Shown here one piece after another: positions 51,255-60,311 of a stretch of 64,000 bases of DNA. This DNA comes from Streptomyces ficellus (GTDB taxonomy: Bacteria > Actinomycetota > Actinomycetes > Streptomycetales > Streptomycetaceae), in assembly GCF_009739905.1 (NCBI RefSeq), contig NZ_CP034279.1, positions 4,278,001 to 4,342,000 on the forward strand, given 5' to 3'. Made by a program: the position numbers and the translations under genes. The notes under the pieces were generated by a model. The model ran no database searches, was not told the origin of the DNA, and saw only the letters and a program-made list of their open reading frames with translations. Position 1 is the stretch's first letter. Every line of letters starts with the position of its first letter.

Positions 51255-51347
51255 GACAACCCCACCCCTGAGCCCGCTCGACCACCGAAAGAACGCCGCA
51301 CGCTATCGCACCGACGACGCACCGCTCAGACGGGAGTGAAATGGCCG

Positions 51348-51640
51348 TGAACCTCCCCGGCCGCAAGGCCAGGGTTTCCGCGTTGCGGCGACCGGCTGGG
51401 CGGCGACCGAAGTCTCACCGTCCACACCAGGCGGTGCGGACGGCGCGCTTGCCCCAGCCGCCGATGCACCCCGGGGGTGCCGCAGCGACATGGTCCGCTC
51501 CGGCGAACGGACCAAGGCCCGGTTCATGGGCTCTACTACGGGCTTCCCCGCCGGCCGGCACCGGCGCGCCCGCGGGCACGCTGGTGACGGCTGTGCAGTG
51601 CCCGTTGGAGCGGACCCCACCCGGGCTGGGCTCGTAGATA
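51348..51640 (-). ncRNA. Candidate omega RNA / right end of the TnpB element
   Basis: Sequence from the 3' end of tnpB to about 51348. TnpB systems carry their guide RNA here, overlapping the gene end. Near its end is a 7-bp hairpin (51356-51373, minus strand CCTGGCC-TTGC-GGCCGGG) followed by GAGGTTCA, which resembles the hairpin-plus-GAGG right end of IS200/IS605 and IS607 elements. The guide would be the flanking sequence just below 51348. No direct proof of transcription. Confidence 0.4.
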
Positions 51641-52960
51641 CGTGACCCTCACCGCGAGCGAGGGTCCGACCGGAACCAGCGTTCCGTCATTGTCGGCAAG
51701 CGTGAGGATGTTCACGCCGCCCACGGCATCCCGGTGCAACCTCAAGCCGCACTCGCCGCACGCGTACCAGCGCCCCCGCACCTTCCGGCGCCGTCCACAG
51801 CGCGGACACGACTGCGAGGTGTACGCCTCACTGATGTGCTCGACCTCCAGCCCCGTCTTGTAGGCGAGCTGATGCTCATGCGTCCCACGGTCCCACTGGG
51901 ACAATTGCTGCCTGGTGGACCGGTGCACGCGACGCCGACGGGCGGTCCGCTGCTCAATGCCGCGAACGTCCCCCACCACCACCCGCACCACCACCGTGAC
52001 GCCATCGGGAGCCGCGCCCTGATGCCGGTCGTGCGCCGCACGAACGACTTCCGCCGCCTTGGCCGTCACCTGATGGTTGAAGTCCCGCAGCCGCGCCTTC
52101 GCCCTGCTCCTGGTCTTCCTCTTCGCGGCCGCCAGACGGCGATGCCGCCGCGAGCCGTTCCGGCACCGCGACATCATCGACGACAGCCTGCCCACCGCCT
52201 TGTTCCGCCCCCGCTTGATCGACCGACCGGACCGACCGTTGATCACCGTGACCTCATGGACTCCGTCCGGCGCCCGGTGGACCAGCGTGAGCGGATTGAT
52301 GACGCCCTCGTCCACCGCGACGGTCACCACCCGCTCCTCCCCACGCCCGGCCGGCGAATCCGGCGCGGTCCCCACGGACGAGCGGTACGACACGTGCAGT
52401 GCCCACATACGGGCGTCGCCGTCCCAGCACAGCGTGATCTCACCCCAGCGGCCAGGATCGACCACCACTCCCTCCCGGTCCGTGAAGACCGGCAGGGGAA
52501 CCGTGATCCTCCGGCGCCCCCGCCCGAGGGACAGCGAGAGGCCACCCGCCGGTCCCGTGCGCCAGCCGAAGTTACGGGTGAACACCAGCGGGCGATACGC
52601 CTTCTCCCGCCACGGAAGGCGCACCCCCGTCGCCCCACCGGCTCTGCGGGCCCGCGCCGTCTCGACGGCGTCCCACAGGTCGTACGCGACGGCCTGCGCG
52701 GTGTGCGCGTGCACCGGCCGCTCCGCGGCGGGCAGCGCCGTGACGAAGCGACGTACGTCCTCCCTCCCGGGACGACGCCCCGCCCGCCACTCCTCGCGCA
52801 ACCACGCGACACAGCGGTTCCACAGGAGCGCGGAGGCATGACAGCCCCGGTGCGCCGCCTCGTGGTCGGCCCGGTCCAGCCACACGGGCACGACGGCCGT
52901 CAGCACCCGCTCCCCGGCCGCCGCGGCGGACCTTCCCGCCACACCGCGCCGTGTGCTCAT
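51536..52960 (-). CDS. tnpB: TnpB-family RNA-guided nuclease, standalone
   Basis: A 474-aa OrfB/TnpB protein with no TnpA serine or tyrosine transposase beside it. The RuvC domain shows Asp217 in VAVDEGVINPL, Asp411 in HRDAVGGVNIL, and a zinc ribbon C385/C388 and C401/C404 (SCPRCG, CGECG). The RuvC-II position, usually VxxEDL with a catalytic Glu, reads VVVGDVRGI here (G330, D331), a form shared by an actinobacterial subgroup. The protein may be active through the Asp, or nuclease-dead. The ORF starts at ATG 52960; the left end of the element is probably within 52961-53100. Confidence 0.85.
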   Translation of the reverse strand: MSTRRGVAGRSAAAAGERVLTAVVPVWLDRADHEAAHRGCHASALLWNRCVAWLREEWRAGRRPGREDVRRFVTALPAAERPVHAHTAQAVAYDLWDAVETARARRAGGATGVRLPWREKAYRPLVFTRNFGWRTGPAGGLSLSLGRGRRRITVPLPVFTDREGVVVDPGRWGEITLCWDGDARMWALHVSYRSSVGTAPDSPAGRGEERVVTVAVDEGVINPLTLVHRAPDGVHEVTVINGRSGRSIKRGRNKAVGRLSSMMSRCRNGSRRHRRLAAAKRKTRSRAKARLRDFNHQVTAKAAEVVRAAHDRHQGAAPDGVTVVVRVVVGDVRGIEQRTARRRRVHRSTRQQLSQWDRGTHEHQLAYKTGLEVEHISEAYTSQSCPRCGRRRKVRGRWYACGECGLRLHRDAVGGVNILTLADNDGTLVPVGPSLAVRVTYLRAQPGWGPLQRALHSRHQRARGRAGAGRRGSP

Positions 52961-53166
52961 GTGATCACCCCCTGGCCTGACAACCGTCCGGGGTGCCGAG
53001 GGGTCACGGCCGGGATCGCACGAGTTTCCCGGCTGCGACCGTGTTTTCGTTTCCGGTGCGTGCCGCCACCCGTTCCGCCAGGGGGAGCGCGCACTCGCCC
53101 GCGCGACGGCGGGGCCGCCGGGCCGACTACGCTGGAAGGCCGATCTAACCCCCGTCTGGAGTGTTG

Positions 53167-54969
53167 ATGGCCGTCAACCTGGTCAATGTCGAGGCAGTCA
53201 GCAAGGTGTACGGCACCCGTGCCCTGCTCGACGGTGTTTCCCTCGGCGTCTCCGAGGGGGACCGGATCGGTGTCGTCGGCCGCAACGGAGACGGCAAGAC
53301 CACCCTCATCCGGATGATCGCCAAGCTGGAGGAGGCCGACTCCGGGCGGGTCACGCACAGTGGCGGGCTGCGCGTGGGGGTGCTGACGCAGCACGACTCG
53401 CTGGATCCCGGTGCCACCGTGCGGCACGAGGTGATCGGGGACCTGGCCGACCACGAGTGGGCCGGCAGTGCCAAGATCCGGGACGTGCTGACCGGGCTGT
53501 TCGGCGGGCTGGACCTGCCGGGGTTCCCGCAGGGGCTGGACACCGTGATCGGGCCGCTGTCCGGGGGCGAGCGGCGGCGGATCGCGCTGGCGAAGCTGCT
53601 GATCGCCGAGCAGGACATGATCGTCCTGGACGAGCCGACGAACCACCTCGACGTCGAGGGCATCGCCTGGCTCGCCCGCCACCTCCAGGAGCGGCGGTCC
53701 GCGCTGGTCTGCGTCACCCACGACCGCTGGTTCCTCGACCAGGTCTGCACCCGGATGTGGGACGTGCAGCGCGGGACGGTCCACGAGTACGAGGGCGGCT
53801 ACTCCGACTACGTCTTCGCCCGCGCCGAGCGGGAGCGCATCGCCGCCACGGAGGAGGCCAAGCGGCAGAACCTGATGCGCAAGGAGCTGGCCTGGCTGCG
53901 GCGCGGCGCCCCCGCCCGTACGTCCAAGCCGCGCTACCGCATCGAGGCGGCCAACGAGCTGATCGCCGACGTGCCGCCGCCGCGCGACACCAGCGAGCTG
54001 ATGAAGTTCGCCAACGCCCGGCTGGGCCGGACGGTGTTCGACCTGGAGGACGTGACCGTCACCGCCGGGCCGAAGGTACTGCTGAAGCACCTGACCTGGC
54101 AGCTCGGCCCCGGCGACCGCATCGGTCTGGTCGGGGTCAACGGCGCGGGCAAGACGTCCCTGCTGCGGGCGCTGGGCGACGCCGCCGCCACCGGGGGCGA
54201 GCAGCAGCCGGCGGGCGGCCGGATCGTCGTCGGCAAGACGGTCCGCCTGGCGTACCTGTCGCAGGACGTCGCCGAACTCCCGGCGACGCTGCGGGTGCTG
54301 GAGGCCGTCCAGCAGGTGCGGGACCGGGTCGACCTCGGCAAGGGCCGCGAGATGACGGCGGGGCAGCTGTGCGAGCAGTTCGGGTTCACCAAGGAGAAGC
54401 AGTGGACGCCGGTCGGCGACCTGTCCGGCGGTGAGCGCCGCCGGCTCCAGCTGCTGCGGCTGCTGATGGACGAGCCGAACGTCCTCTTCCTCGACGAGCC
54501 GACCAACGACCTCGACATCGAGACCCTCACGCAGCTGGAGGACCTCCTCGACGGCTGGCCCGGTTCGATGGTCGTCATCTCCCACGACCGGTTCTTCATC
54601 GAGCGGACGACGGACAAGACGTACGCGCTCCTCGGTGACGCCACCCTGCGGATGCTGCCGCGCGGCATCGAGGAGTACCTGGAGCGGCGGCAGCGGATGG
54701 TCGAGACGGCCGCCCCGGCGCCTGCCGCGGTCTCCGCGCCCGCGAAGGAGAGGTCGGCGGGCGACGCCCGGGCCGCGAAGAAGGAGCTGCAGAAGATCGA
54801 GCGCCAGCTCGACAAGGTCTCCGAGAAGGAGGCGAAGCTGCACACGCAGATCGCCGACAATGCCACGGACTTCGAGAAGGTGGCGAAACTGGACGCGGAG
54901 CTCCGGGAGTTGGCCGCGCAGCGGGAGGACCTGGAGATGCGGTGGCTGGAACTCGCCGAAGACGCGTAG
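53167..54969 (+). CDS. ABC-F family ATPase
   Basis: A 600-aa soluble protein with two ATP-binding domains and no membrane part. Walker A sites are GRNGDGKTT, with Asp where Ala/Ser is usual, and GVNGAGKTS; signatures LSGGERRRIAL and LSGGERRRLQL; Walker B MIVLDEPTNHLD and VLFLDEPTNDLD. The linker (about residues 220-290) and a C-terminal coiled coil (about 540-600) complete an Uup/EttA-like layout. ABC-F proteins act on ribosomes, as translation or antibiotic-protection factors. ATG 53167 has GGAG 6 bases upstream. A TACGCT -10 box lies at 53128. Confidence 0.93.
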   Translation: MAVNLVNVEAVSKVYGTRALLDGVSLGVSEGDRIGVVGRNGDGKTTLIRMIAKLEEADSGRVTHSGGLRVGVLTQHDSLDPGATVRHEVIGDLADHEWAGSAKIRDVLTGLFGGLDLPGFPQGLDTVIGPLSGGERRRIALAKLLIAEQDMIVLDEPTNHLDVEGIAWLARHLQERRSALVCVTHDRWFLDQVCTRMWDVQRGTVHEYEGGYSDYVFARAERERIAATEEAKRQNLMRKELAWLRRGAPARTSKPRYRIEAANELIADVPPPRDTSELMKFANARLGRTVFDLEDVTVTAGPKVLLKHLTWQLGPGDRIGLVGVNGAGKTSLLRALGDAAATGGEQQPAGGRIVVGKTVRLAYLSQDVAELPATLRVLEAVQQVRDRVDLGKGREMTAGQLCEQFGFTKEKQWTPVGDLSGGERRRLQLLRLLMDEPNVLFLDEPTNDLDIETLTQLEDLLDGWPGSMVVISHDRFFIERTTDKTYALLGDATLRMLPRGIEEYLERRQRMVETAAPAPAAVSAPAKERSAGDARAAKKELQKIERQLDKVSEKEAKLHTQIADNATDFEKVAKLDAELRELAAQREDLEMRWLELAEDA

Positions 54970-55021
54970 TGCCGGCGCGGACGTAGAGAAGGCGTGGAGA
55001 GCGGATAACGAGGGCATCACA

Positions 55022-55057
55022 GGCCGGTCCTCCCTTGGGAACAGGGGCGGACCGGCC
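55022..55057 (+). terminator. Terminator of the ABC-F gene
   Basis: GGCCGGTCC and GGACCGGCC, 9 bp, followed by CTTTTC; 53 bases after the stop. Confidence 0.75.
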
Positions 55058-55214
55058 CTTTTCGCGCGGGTGCCGAGTGATAGAAAGAAGCCCCGCTCGA
55101 CTCACGCAACACTGCGGAATCCATGTCCGATTCGCTCCTTTCCGGCGGTACGTGCGCGCCGGAATGGCGGGGGAGGCCGGTCGGGCAGCGGGCCGCACGA
55201 AGGGGGAAGCGCTG

Positions 55215-57107
55215 ATGACTCAGCCACCCAGCCAGCAACCGCCGCAGGGGGGCTCCGGGTCTCCGCAGGACCCGCACCAGCAGCCTTCCCAGCCCTCCCA
55301 GGCTCCGCAGCCGCCCGCAGGCCCGCCCGCCCCTCCGGCGCAGCCCCCGGCCGCCGCGCCCGGTTTCGGCGCCCCGCAGCCGCCCGCCGGCCAGCCGCCG
55401 GTGCCGCCGCAGGCACCGCCCGGCCAGCCGCCCGCCGCCGCGCCCGGTTACGGCTCCCCCCAGACCCCGCCCCCCGCGCCCGGTTACGGCTACCCGCAGA
55501 CCCCGCCCCCCGCACCCGGCTACGGCTACCCGCAGGAGCCCGGCACGCAGCCCGGCCCGTACGGGGCGCCCGGGCCCTACGGCCAGCCCAACCCCTACGG
55601 CGGTCACCCCACGCAGCCGCAGTACCCGGGCGTGCCCACCCCGCCCCCGGCCGGTCCGCGCGGGCCGTTCAAGGGCAAGGCGGCCGCGATCGTCGGCGCG
55701 GCTCTCGCCGCCCTGCTCGTCATCGGCGGCGGCACGTACTTCGCCCTCAGCGGCGACGACACCGACCCCAAGAAGCCGGACGCCAAGGGCTCCAGCGCCG
55801 CGCCCGCCCCGACCGGCACCGGTGACGTCGACACGGGTGACGGCAACGGCGGTGGCCGTGATGCCGACGACGACCTGAACGCCGGGCGCAAGCCGGGCGA
55901 GGCCAAGGTCGACTGGCTGATGACGAACGACGTGGACCTGCCGCGCAACGGCGCGGACGTCTACGGCCCGTGGGTCGTCGGCGACACGGTCGTCAAGGCG
56001 ATGTACAAGAGCGTCGTGGGCTACTCGGCGGCCGACGGCAAGAAGAAGTGGGAGGTGCCGGTCGCCACCGAGGTGTGCACCGCACCCGTCGCCCCCGCCG
56101 GCAACGGCACGATCGTCATCGGCGTCAACGACAAGACCGGTGAGAAGGCGGACTGCAACGTCCTCCAGCAGATCGACCTGAAGACGGGCAAGGCCGGCTG
56201 GAAGAAGCCGGTCCCCAAGGGCACCGGCTTCTTCGCGCTGTCCGACATGACGCTGGCGATCAGCGGCAGCACCGTGACGGCCGCCGGTACGGGCAACGCG
56301 TACGGCTTCTCGCTGACCGACGGCAAGCAGCTGTTCGGCGGTTCGGCCGCCGACTGCCAGCCGTTCGCGTACGCGGGCGGACCCAAGCTGATCGCCGCGG
56401 CCCAGTGCCGCACGGGTGACTACAAGAAGACCCAGCACCAGGTCAGCGAGGTCGACCCGGCGACCGGCAAGCCGAAGTGGACGTACAAGCTGCCGCCCAA
56501 CTGGGAGGTCACCAAGGTCTTCTCGGTCAGCCCGCTGGTCATCTCCACCGAGGAGCCGGACAAGAAGACGTGGAGCATCGTCGCCCTGACGGACGCCGGC
56601 AAGCCGCGCTCGACGCTCGACGGCGGCAAGGACAAGTTCAACCCCAAGTGCGGCGGCGGTTTCGTCGTCTTCGGTGAGAACCTCCAGGGCTGCACCGGTG
56701 TCGCGGCCGACGCCAACACCTTCTACATGTCGACCGAGCCCACCCAGCTCACCAACGGCACCAACGACGTGGTGGCCTTCGACCTGAACACCGGCAAGCC
56801 CAAGTGGCGCGCGGCCGCCGGACCGCAGCGGACGATGACCCCGCTGCGCATGGAGGGCGGCAACGTCCTGATGTACATGGAGGGCTCGTGGGACCGCGGT
56901 GGCGGTGTCGCCACCCTCGCGCCGACCGGCGGCAGCCCGAAGGTGCTCCTCCAGCACCCGGCGTCGACGGCCCAGATCGAGCGGGACTTCTATTCGCCGA
57001 AGTACGCCTACGCCGACGGGCGCTTCTTCATCGCGAGCGGTCGCGTGAGCGCCCGCAACGACACCGAGGAGAAGCAGACGAAGACGATGATGGCCTTCGG
57101 CAAGTGA
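55215..57107 (+). CDS. Membrane-anchored PQQ-type beta-propeller protein, copy 1
   Basis: A 630-aa protein. Residues 1-150 are a disordered Pro/Gln/Gly/Tyr stretch with repeats like PPPAPGYGYPQ; a TM helix follows (about 156-178, IVGAALAALLVIGGGTYFAL), then an acidic linker and an outer eight-bladed PQQ/PQQ-like propeller with blades such as YSAADGKKKWEVPV, DLKTGKAGWKKPV and DLNTGKPKWRAAA. Such proteins are common in Streptomyces and may scaffold envelope complexes. No catalytic sites seen. ATG 55215 has GGGGGAAG upstream. Confidence 0.83.
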   Translation: MTQPPSQQPPQGGSGSPQDPHQQPSQPSQAPQPPAGPPAPPAQPPAAAPGFGAPQPPAGQPPVPPQAPPGQPPAAAPGYGSPQTPPPAPGYGYPQTPPPAPGYGYPQEPGTQPGPYGAPGPYGQPNPYGGHPTQPQYPGVPTPPPAGPRGPFKGKAAAIVGAALAALLVIGGGTYFALSGDDTDPKKPDAKGSSAAPAPTGTGDVDTGDGNGGGRDADDDLNAGRKPGEAKVDWLMTNDVDLPRNGADVYGPWVVGDTVVKAMYKSVVGYSAADGKKKWEVPVATEVCTAPVAPAGNGTIVIGVNDKTGEKADCNVLQQIDLKTGKAGWKKPVPKGTGFFALSDMTLAISGSTVTAAGTGNAYGFSLTDGKQLFGGSAADCQPFAYAGGPKLIAAAQCRTGDYKKTQHQVSEVDPATGKPKWTYKLPPNWEVTKVFSVSPLVISTEEPDKKTWSIVALTDAGKPRSTLDGGKDKFNPKCGGGFVVFGENLQGCTGVAADANTFYMSTEPTQLTNGTNDVVAFDLNTGKPKWRAAAGPQRTMTPLRMEGGNVLMYMEGSWDRGGGVATLAPTGGSPKVLLQHPASTAQIERDFYSPKYAYADGRFFIASGRVSARNDTEEKQTKTMMAFGK

Positions 57108-57113
57108 CGAGCG

Positions 57114-57143
57114 GGCGGGCCCGGCGCGTACGCCGGGCCCGCC
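57114..57143 (+). terminator. Terminator between the two propeller genes
   Basis: Perfect 13-bp stem GGCGGGCCCGGCG/CGCCGGGCCCGCC, CGTA loop, 6 bases after the stop. Confidence 0.85.
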
Positions 57144-57226
57144 TGGTTCCCGGCGCGTGACCGCGTCCTGGACAGCCGCCCGCACCCACCCGACCGACAA
57201 CCTTCCCCACCCGAGGTACCCACCCC

Positions 57227-58999
57227 ATGACGCAGCCACCGCCGCCGCCGAACCAGCCGCCCGGCCAGCCCCCGAACCAGCCTCCGGCGCAGCCCCCTTC
57301 GGGTGGTTTCGGCGCTCCCACGCCACCGCAGGGCCCGGCCTACGGGTACCCGCAGGCACCCCAGACGCCGCCGCCCGCCCAGCCTCCCGGCTACGGCTAC
57401 CCCCAGGCCCCCGGCCAGCCCCCGGGCCAGGCCCCCGGCCAGCCGCCGACCCAGCCGGGGGGCTACGGCCACCCGCAGCCGGGCTACGGCTACCCCACCG
57501 CTCCCATGCACCAGCAGGTGCCGCCGCAGGGCGGCGGGGGCGGGCGCAAGAAGCTGTCCGCGTCGATGCAGATCATCATCGCCGCGGCCGTCGCCGTGGT
57601 CCTGATCATCGCCGGCGGCGTCTGGTACGCGAGCTCCGAGGACGACCCCGCGAACGACGCCAAGGGCGGCGGCACCTCCGGGACCTCCGGGGGCGGCGGC
57701 AAGGACACCGGCGGCAACGCCCCGGACGGGGCCGGCAAGGAGAAGGTGCCCGCCAGCACCACCTCCAAGGTGGCGTTCCAGCTCCCGCTGCCCAAGGTCA
57801 CCGACCTCACCAACGTGACCGGCTCCTGGGTCACCGACAAGGCGTACGTGAAGCCGGGTGTCGAGTCGGTCGTGGGCTACGACGTCGCCAAGGGCACCCC
57901 GCTGTGGACCACCCCGCTGCCCGGTCAGGTGTGCGCGTCCTCGCGGCACGTCAAGGACAACAAGGTGGCCGTCGCCTTCGAGGCCGCCAAGCGCGTACCG
58001 CCGAAGAACTTCCAGCCCTGCACCGAGGTCGGCGTCGTCGACCTGACCACCGGCAAGCTGCTGTGGCGCAAGAGCGCCACCAGCCCCGACTCGGGTGACG
58101 AGAAGGCCTCGTTCGACGAGGTGACCATCGGCGCCACCACCGTCGCGGCCGGCGGCCTGGACGGCGGCGCGGCCTGGGACCTGACCAGCGGCAAGGAGCT
58201 GTGGCGGCCCCAGATCAACGCCGAGGAGTGCGAGGACAAGGGCTACGCCGGTGGCGAGAACCTGGTCGCGGCGCGCGCCTGCGGGCCGCTCGACAACCAG
58301 TACCTCCTGATCCAGAACCTGGACCCGAAGTCCGGCGCGCCCCTCTCGTCGTTCAAGATGCCGCCCGGTGTCGAGGACGCGGGCATCGTGTCCACCAAGC
58401 CGCTGGTGGTCGCCGCCGACGTCGGTGACACCGCCGGTGACGGTTCCAGCATCTCGGACTTCTTCTCCATCGACGAGAAGACCGGCAAGCTCAAGGTGAA
58501 GATCGCGGCGGACGCCGACCGGTACGCGGCGGAGTGCGAGCTCGCGGTCGAGCAGTGCAGCAAGGTCGTCGTCGGCAACAACCGGCTGTACCTGCCCACC
58601 GAGGACCACGAGGGCGGCGGTGAGTACGGCGACACCAACGAGATCGTGTCCTTCGACCTCACCACCGGCAAGCCCACCACGGACAAGGCCGACGCGGGCG
58701 ACCGGTACTCGATGTTCCCCCTGCGGATGGACGGCGGCAACGTGATCGCCTACAAGAAGGCGCCCTACGACAAGGGCGGTCAGGTCGTGAGCATCGACGG
58801 CGGGACGTTCAAGCAGACCGTCCTGATGGAGAACCCGGCCGACGAGTCCGTCCGGGACGCGGAGCAGTCGTTCAACCTGGACTCCGACGAGATCGTCTAC
58901 GCGGGCGGCAGGCTGTTCATCGCGGACGACCTGTTCGACGCGCCGAGGGGCTCGTCCGACACCAAGAAGTACCTGGCGATGTCCTTCACGACGAGCTGA
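57227..58999 (+). CDS. Membrane-anchored PQQ-type beta-propeller protein, copy 2
   Basis: A 590-aa paralogue of the preceding gene: the same MTQPP start, a shorter Pro/Gln/Gly leader (about 1-105), a TM helix (IIIAAAVAVVLIIAGGVWYAS), a Gly/Lys linker, and the propeller, with blades YDVAKGTPLWTTPL, DLTTGKLLWRKS, DLTSGKELWRPQ and DLTTGKPTTD. The strong terminator between the copies suggests separate control. Origin by tandem duplication is inferred from order and domain plan. Confidence 0.83.
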   Translation: MTQPPPPPNQPPGQPPNQPPAQPPSGGFGAPTPPQGPAYGYPQAPQTPPPAQPPGYGYPQAPGQPPGQAPGQPPTQPGGYGHPQPGYGYPTAPMHQQVPPQGGGGGRKKLSASMQIIIAAAVAVVLIIAGGVWYASSEDDPANDAKGGGTSGTSGGGGKDTGGNAPDGAGKEKVPASTTSKVAFQLPLPKVTDLTNVTGSWVTDKAYVKPGVESVVGYDVAKGTPLWTTPLPGQVCASSRHVKDNKVAVAFEAAKRVPPKNFQPCTEVGVVDLTTGKLLWRKSATSPDSGDEKASFDEVTIGATTVAAGGLDGGAAWDLTSGKELWRPQINAEECEDKGYAGGENLVAARACGPLDNQYLLIQNLDPKSGAPLSSFKMPPGVEDAGIVSTKPLVVAADVGDTAGDGSSISDFFSIDEKTGKLKVKIAADADRYAAECELAVEQCSKVVVGNNRLYLPTEDHEGGGEYGDTNEIVSFDLTTGKPTTDKADAGDRYSMFPLRMDGGNVIAYKKAPYDKGGQVVSIDGGTFKQTVLMENPADESVRDAEQSFNLDSDEIVYAGGRLFIADDLFDAPRGSSDTKKYLAMSFTTS

Positions 59000-59025
59000 G
59001 TCACGGGCGCCGGCGCACGGGACGG

Positions 59026-59067
59026 GGACGGCCCGGCACCTCGGGGAACCGAGGTGCCGGGCCGTCC
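59026..59067 (+). terminator. Strong terminator of propeller gene 2
   Basis: Perfect 19-bp stem (59026-59044 and 59049-59067) with a GGAA loop. Confidence 0.9.
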
Positions 59068-59228
59068 ACTTGATGCACCGCACGTAGCCCTGTTTGACGA
59101 AGAATTCGACATTCTGGGGGGCTTCTGCCACGTAACGGAAGCGCGACGTCGAACAAGCGTGTAGCTTGCCGGGTCAACAGTGCCGGGGGCGACGGGGGGT
59201 CGGACCCGGGGGGATGGGGGGAAGCTCG

Positions 59229-59993
59229 ATGGGCGTGCGGCTCATGGTGGTCGACGAGCACCGACTGCTCGCGGAGGCGCTCGCGTCGGCGCTCAAACTG
59301 CGGGGGCACCGGGTCCTCGCCGCCGCCGCGCCCACCGCGGGCGCGGCCGAGCTGGTGGTGAGCAGGGCGCCGGAGGTGTGCCTGCTGGGCACGGCGGCAC
59401 CGGCGGAGCCGGGGGTCTTCGACCCGATCGTGACGATCAAGCGGGAGCGGCCGCAGGTGGCCGTGGTGGTGCTCGGGCCGGTCCCGTCGCCGCGCGGCAT
59501 CGCGGCGGCGTTCGCGGCCGGCGCCTCCGGTTACGTACGCCACGACGAGCGGATCGAGGGCGTGGAGCGGGCCATGATGAAGGCCCGGGCGGGCGAGGCG
59601 GCGGTGGCGCCGCAACTGCTCCAGGGCGCCTTCACCGAGTTGCTCAACCCGGCCGCGCAGCCGGACGACGAGGGCCAGCGGCTGTTGCGGCTGCTGACCC
59701 CGCGCGAGGTGGAGGTGCTGGTGCGGGTCGCGGAGGGCGAGGACACGCGGCTGATCGCGGCCGGGATGCGGATCGCGCCGAGCACCGCGCGGACGCATGT
59801 GCAGCGGGTGTTGATGAAGCTGGGCGTCGGTTCGCGGCTGGAGGCCGCGGCGCTCGCCGCCCGTACGGGCCTGCTGGACCGGGCGGTGTCCGCCGGGGCG
59901 GCGGGGCCGTCGCGGCCGTCGCCGGGGCCCGGGGCGGGCGGGCCGGCGGGAGCGGGCGGAGCGGCCGGAGTGGGCGGGCCGGGCCCCGTCTGA
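59229..59993 (+). CDS. LuxR-type response regulator with degenerate receiver
   Basis: A 254-aa regulator. The first 125 residues have a receiver-like fold (VRLMVVDEHRLLAEAL), but the phospho-acceptor Asp is replaced by Gly54 in VCLLGTAAP and the usual Lys near strand 5 is missing (GASGYVRHDE). The C-terminal LuxR domain (LTPREVEVLVRVAEGEDTRL, APSTARTHVQRVL) is intact; the tail is Gly/Pro/Ala-rich. No kinase gene is adjacent. ATG 59229 follows GGGGGGAAG. It may be an atypical regulator working without phosphorylation. A CAAGC/GCTTG pair lies in the 160-bp promoter region. Confidence 0.88.
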   Translation: MGVRLMVVDEHRLLAEALASALKLRGHRVLAAAAPTAGAAELVVSRAPEVCLLGTAAPAEPGVFDPIVTIKRERPQVAVVVLGPVPSPRGIAAAFAAGASGYVRHDERIEGVERAMMKARAGEAAVAPQLLQGAFTELLNPAAQPDDEGQRLLRLLTPREVEVLVRVAEGEDTRLIAAGMRIAPSTARTHVQRVLMKLGVGSRLEAAALAARTGLLDRAVSAGAAGPSRPSPGPGAGGPAGAGGAAGVGGPGPV

Positions 59994-60014
59994 TGCCCGG
60001 CCCGCCGCGGTGCG

Positions 60015-60290
60015 TCATCCGGTGGGCGGGGGCGGCGGGGCCGTCGGGCGCAGTCGCAGCCAGACCAGGAAGAACAGCCCGAGGGCGAGCATGCCGAGGC
60101 CGGTCCAGAGGTTGATGTTGACGCCGACGGCCTTCTTCAGGTCCGCGTCGGACGCGGTGATCCCGGCGACGGTGACGATGATCCCGTACACGGTGAACAG
60201 GCCGCCGATGATGCGCCGGATGTCGAAGAGGCGGGCGGCGGTGGCGGACTTCTTCTCCAGCTCGGAGACTTCACGCTGCAGTTCGGACAT
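60015..60290 (-). CDS. Small two-TM membrane protein, partner of the symporter
   Basis: A 91-aa protein: an N-terminal helix with heptad-like pattern (SELQREVSELEKKSATAARL), two TM helices (IIGGLFTVYGIIVTVAGI and LWTGLGMLALGLFFLVWL) and a Pro tail. It begins 21 bases after the symporter stop, so they are co-transcribed. Small partners of this sort accompany some SSS transporters; its role here is unknown. Confidence 0.8.
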   Translation of the reverse strand: MSELQREVSELEKKSATAARLFDIRRIIGGLFTVYGIIVTVAGITASDADLKKAVGVNINLWTGLGMLALGLFFLVWLRLRPTAPPPPPTG

Positions 60291-60311
60291 GGGTGGGTGC
60301 CTCCGGGCGGG

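Noticed and set aside
51255..51535. Plus-strand small ORFs before the TnpB gene
   Set aside because: They lie in the presumed guide-RNA and flank region, and have no ribosome-binding sites or family resemblance.
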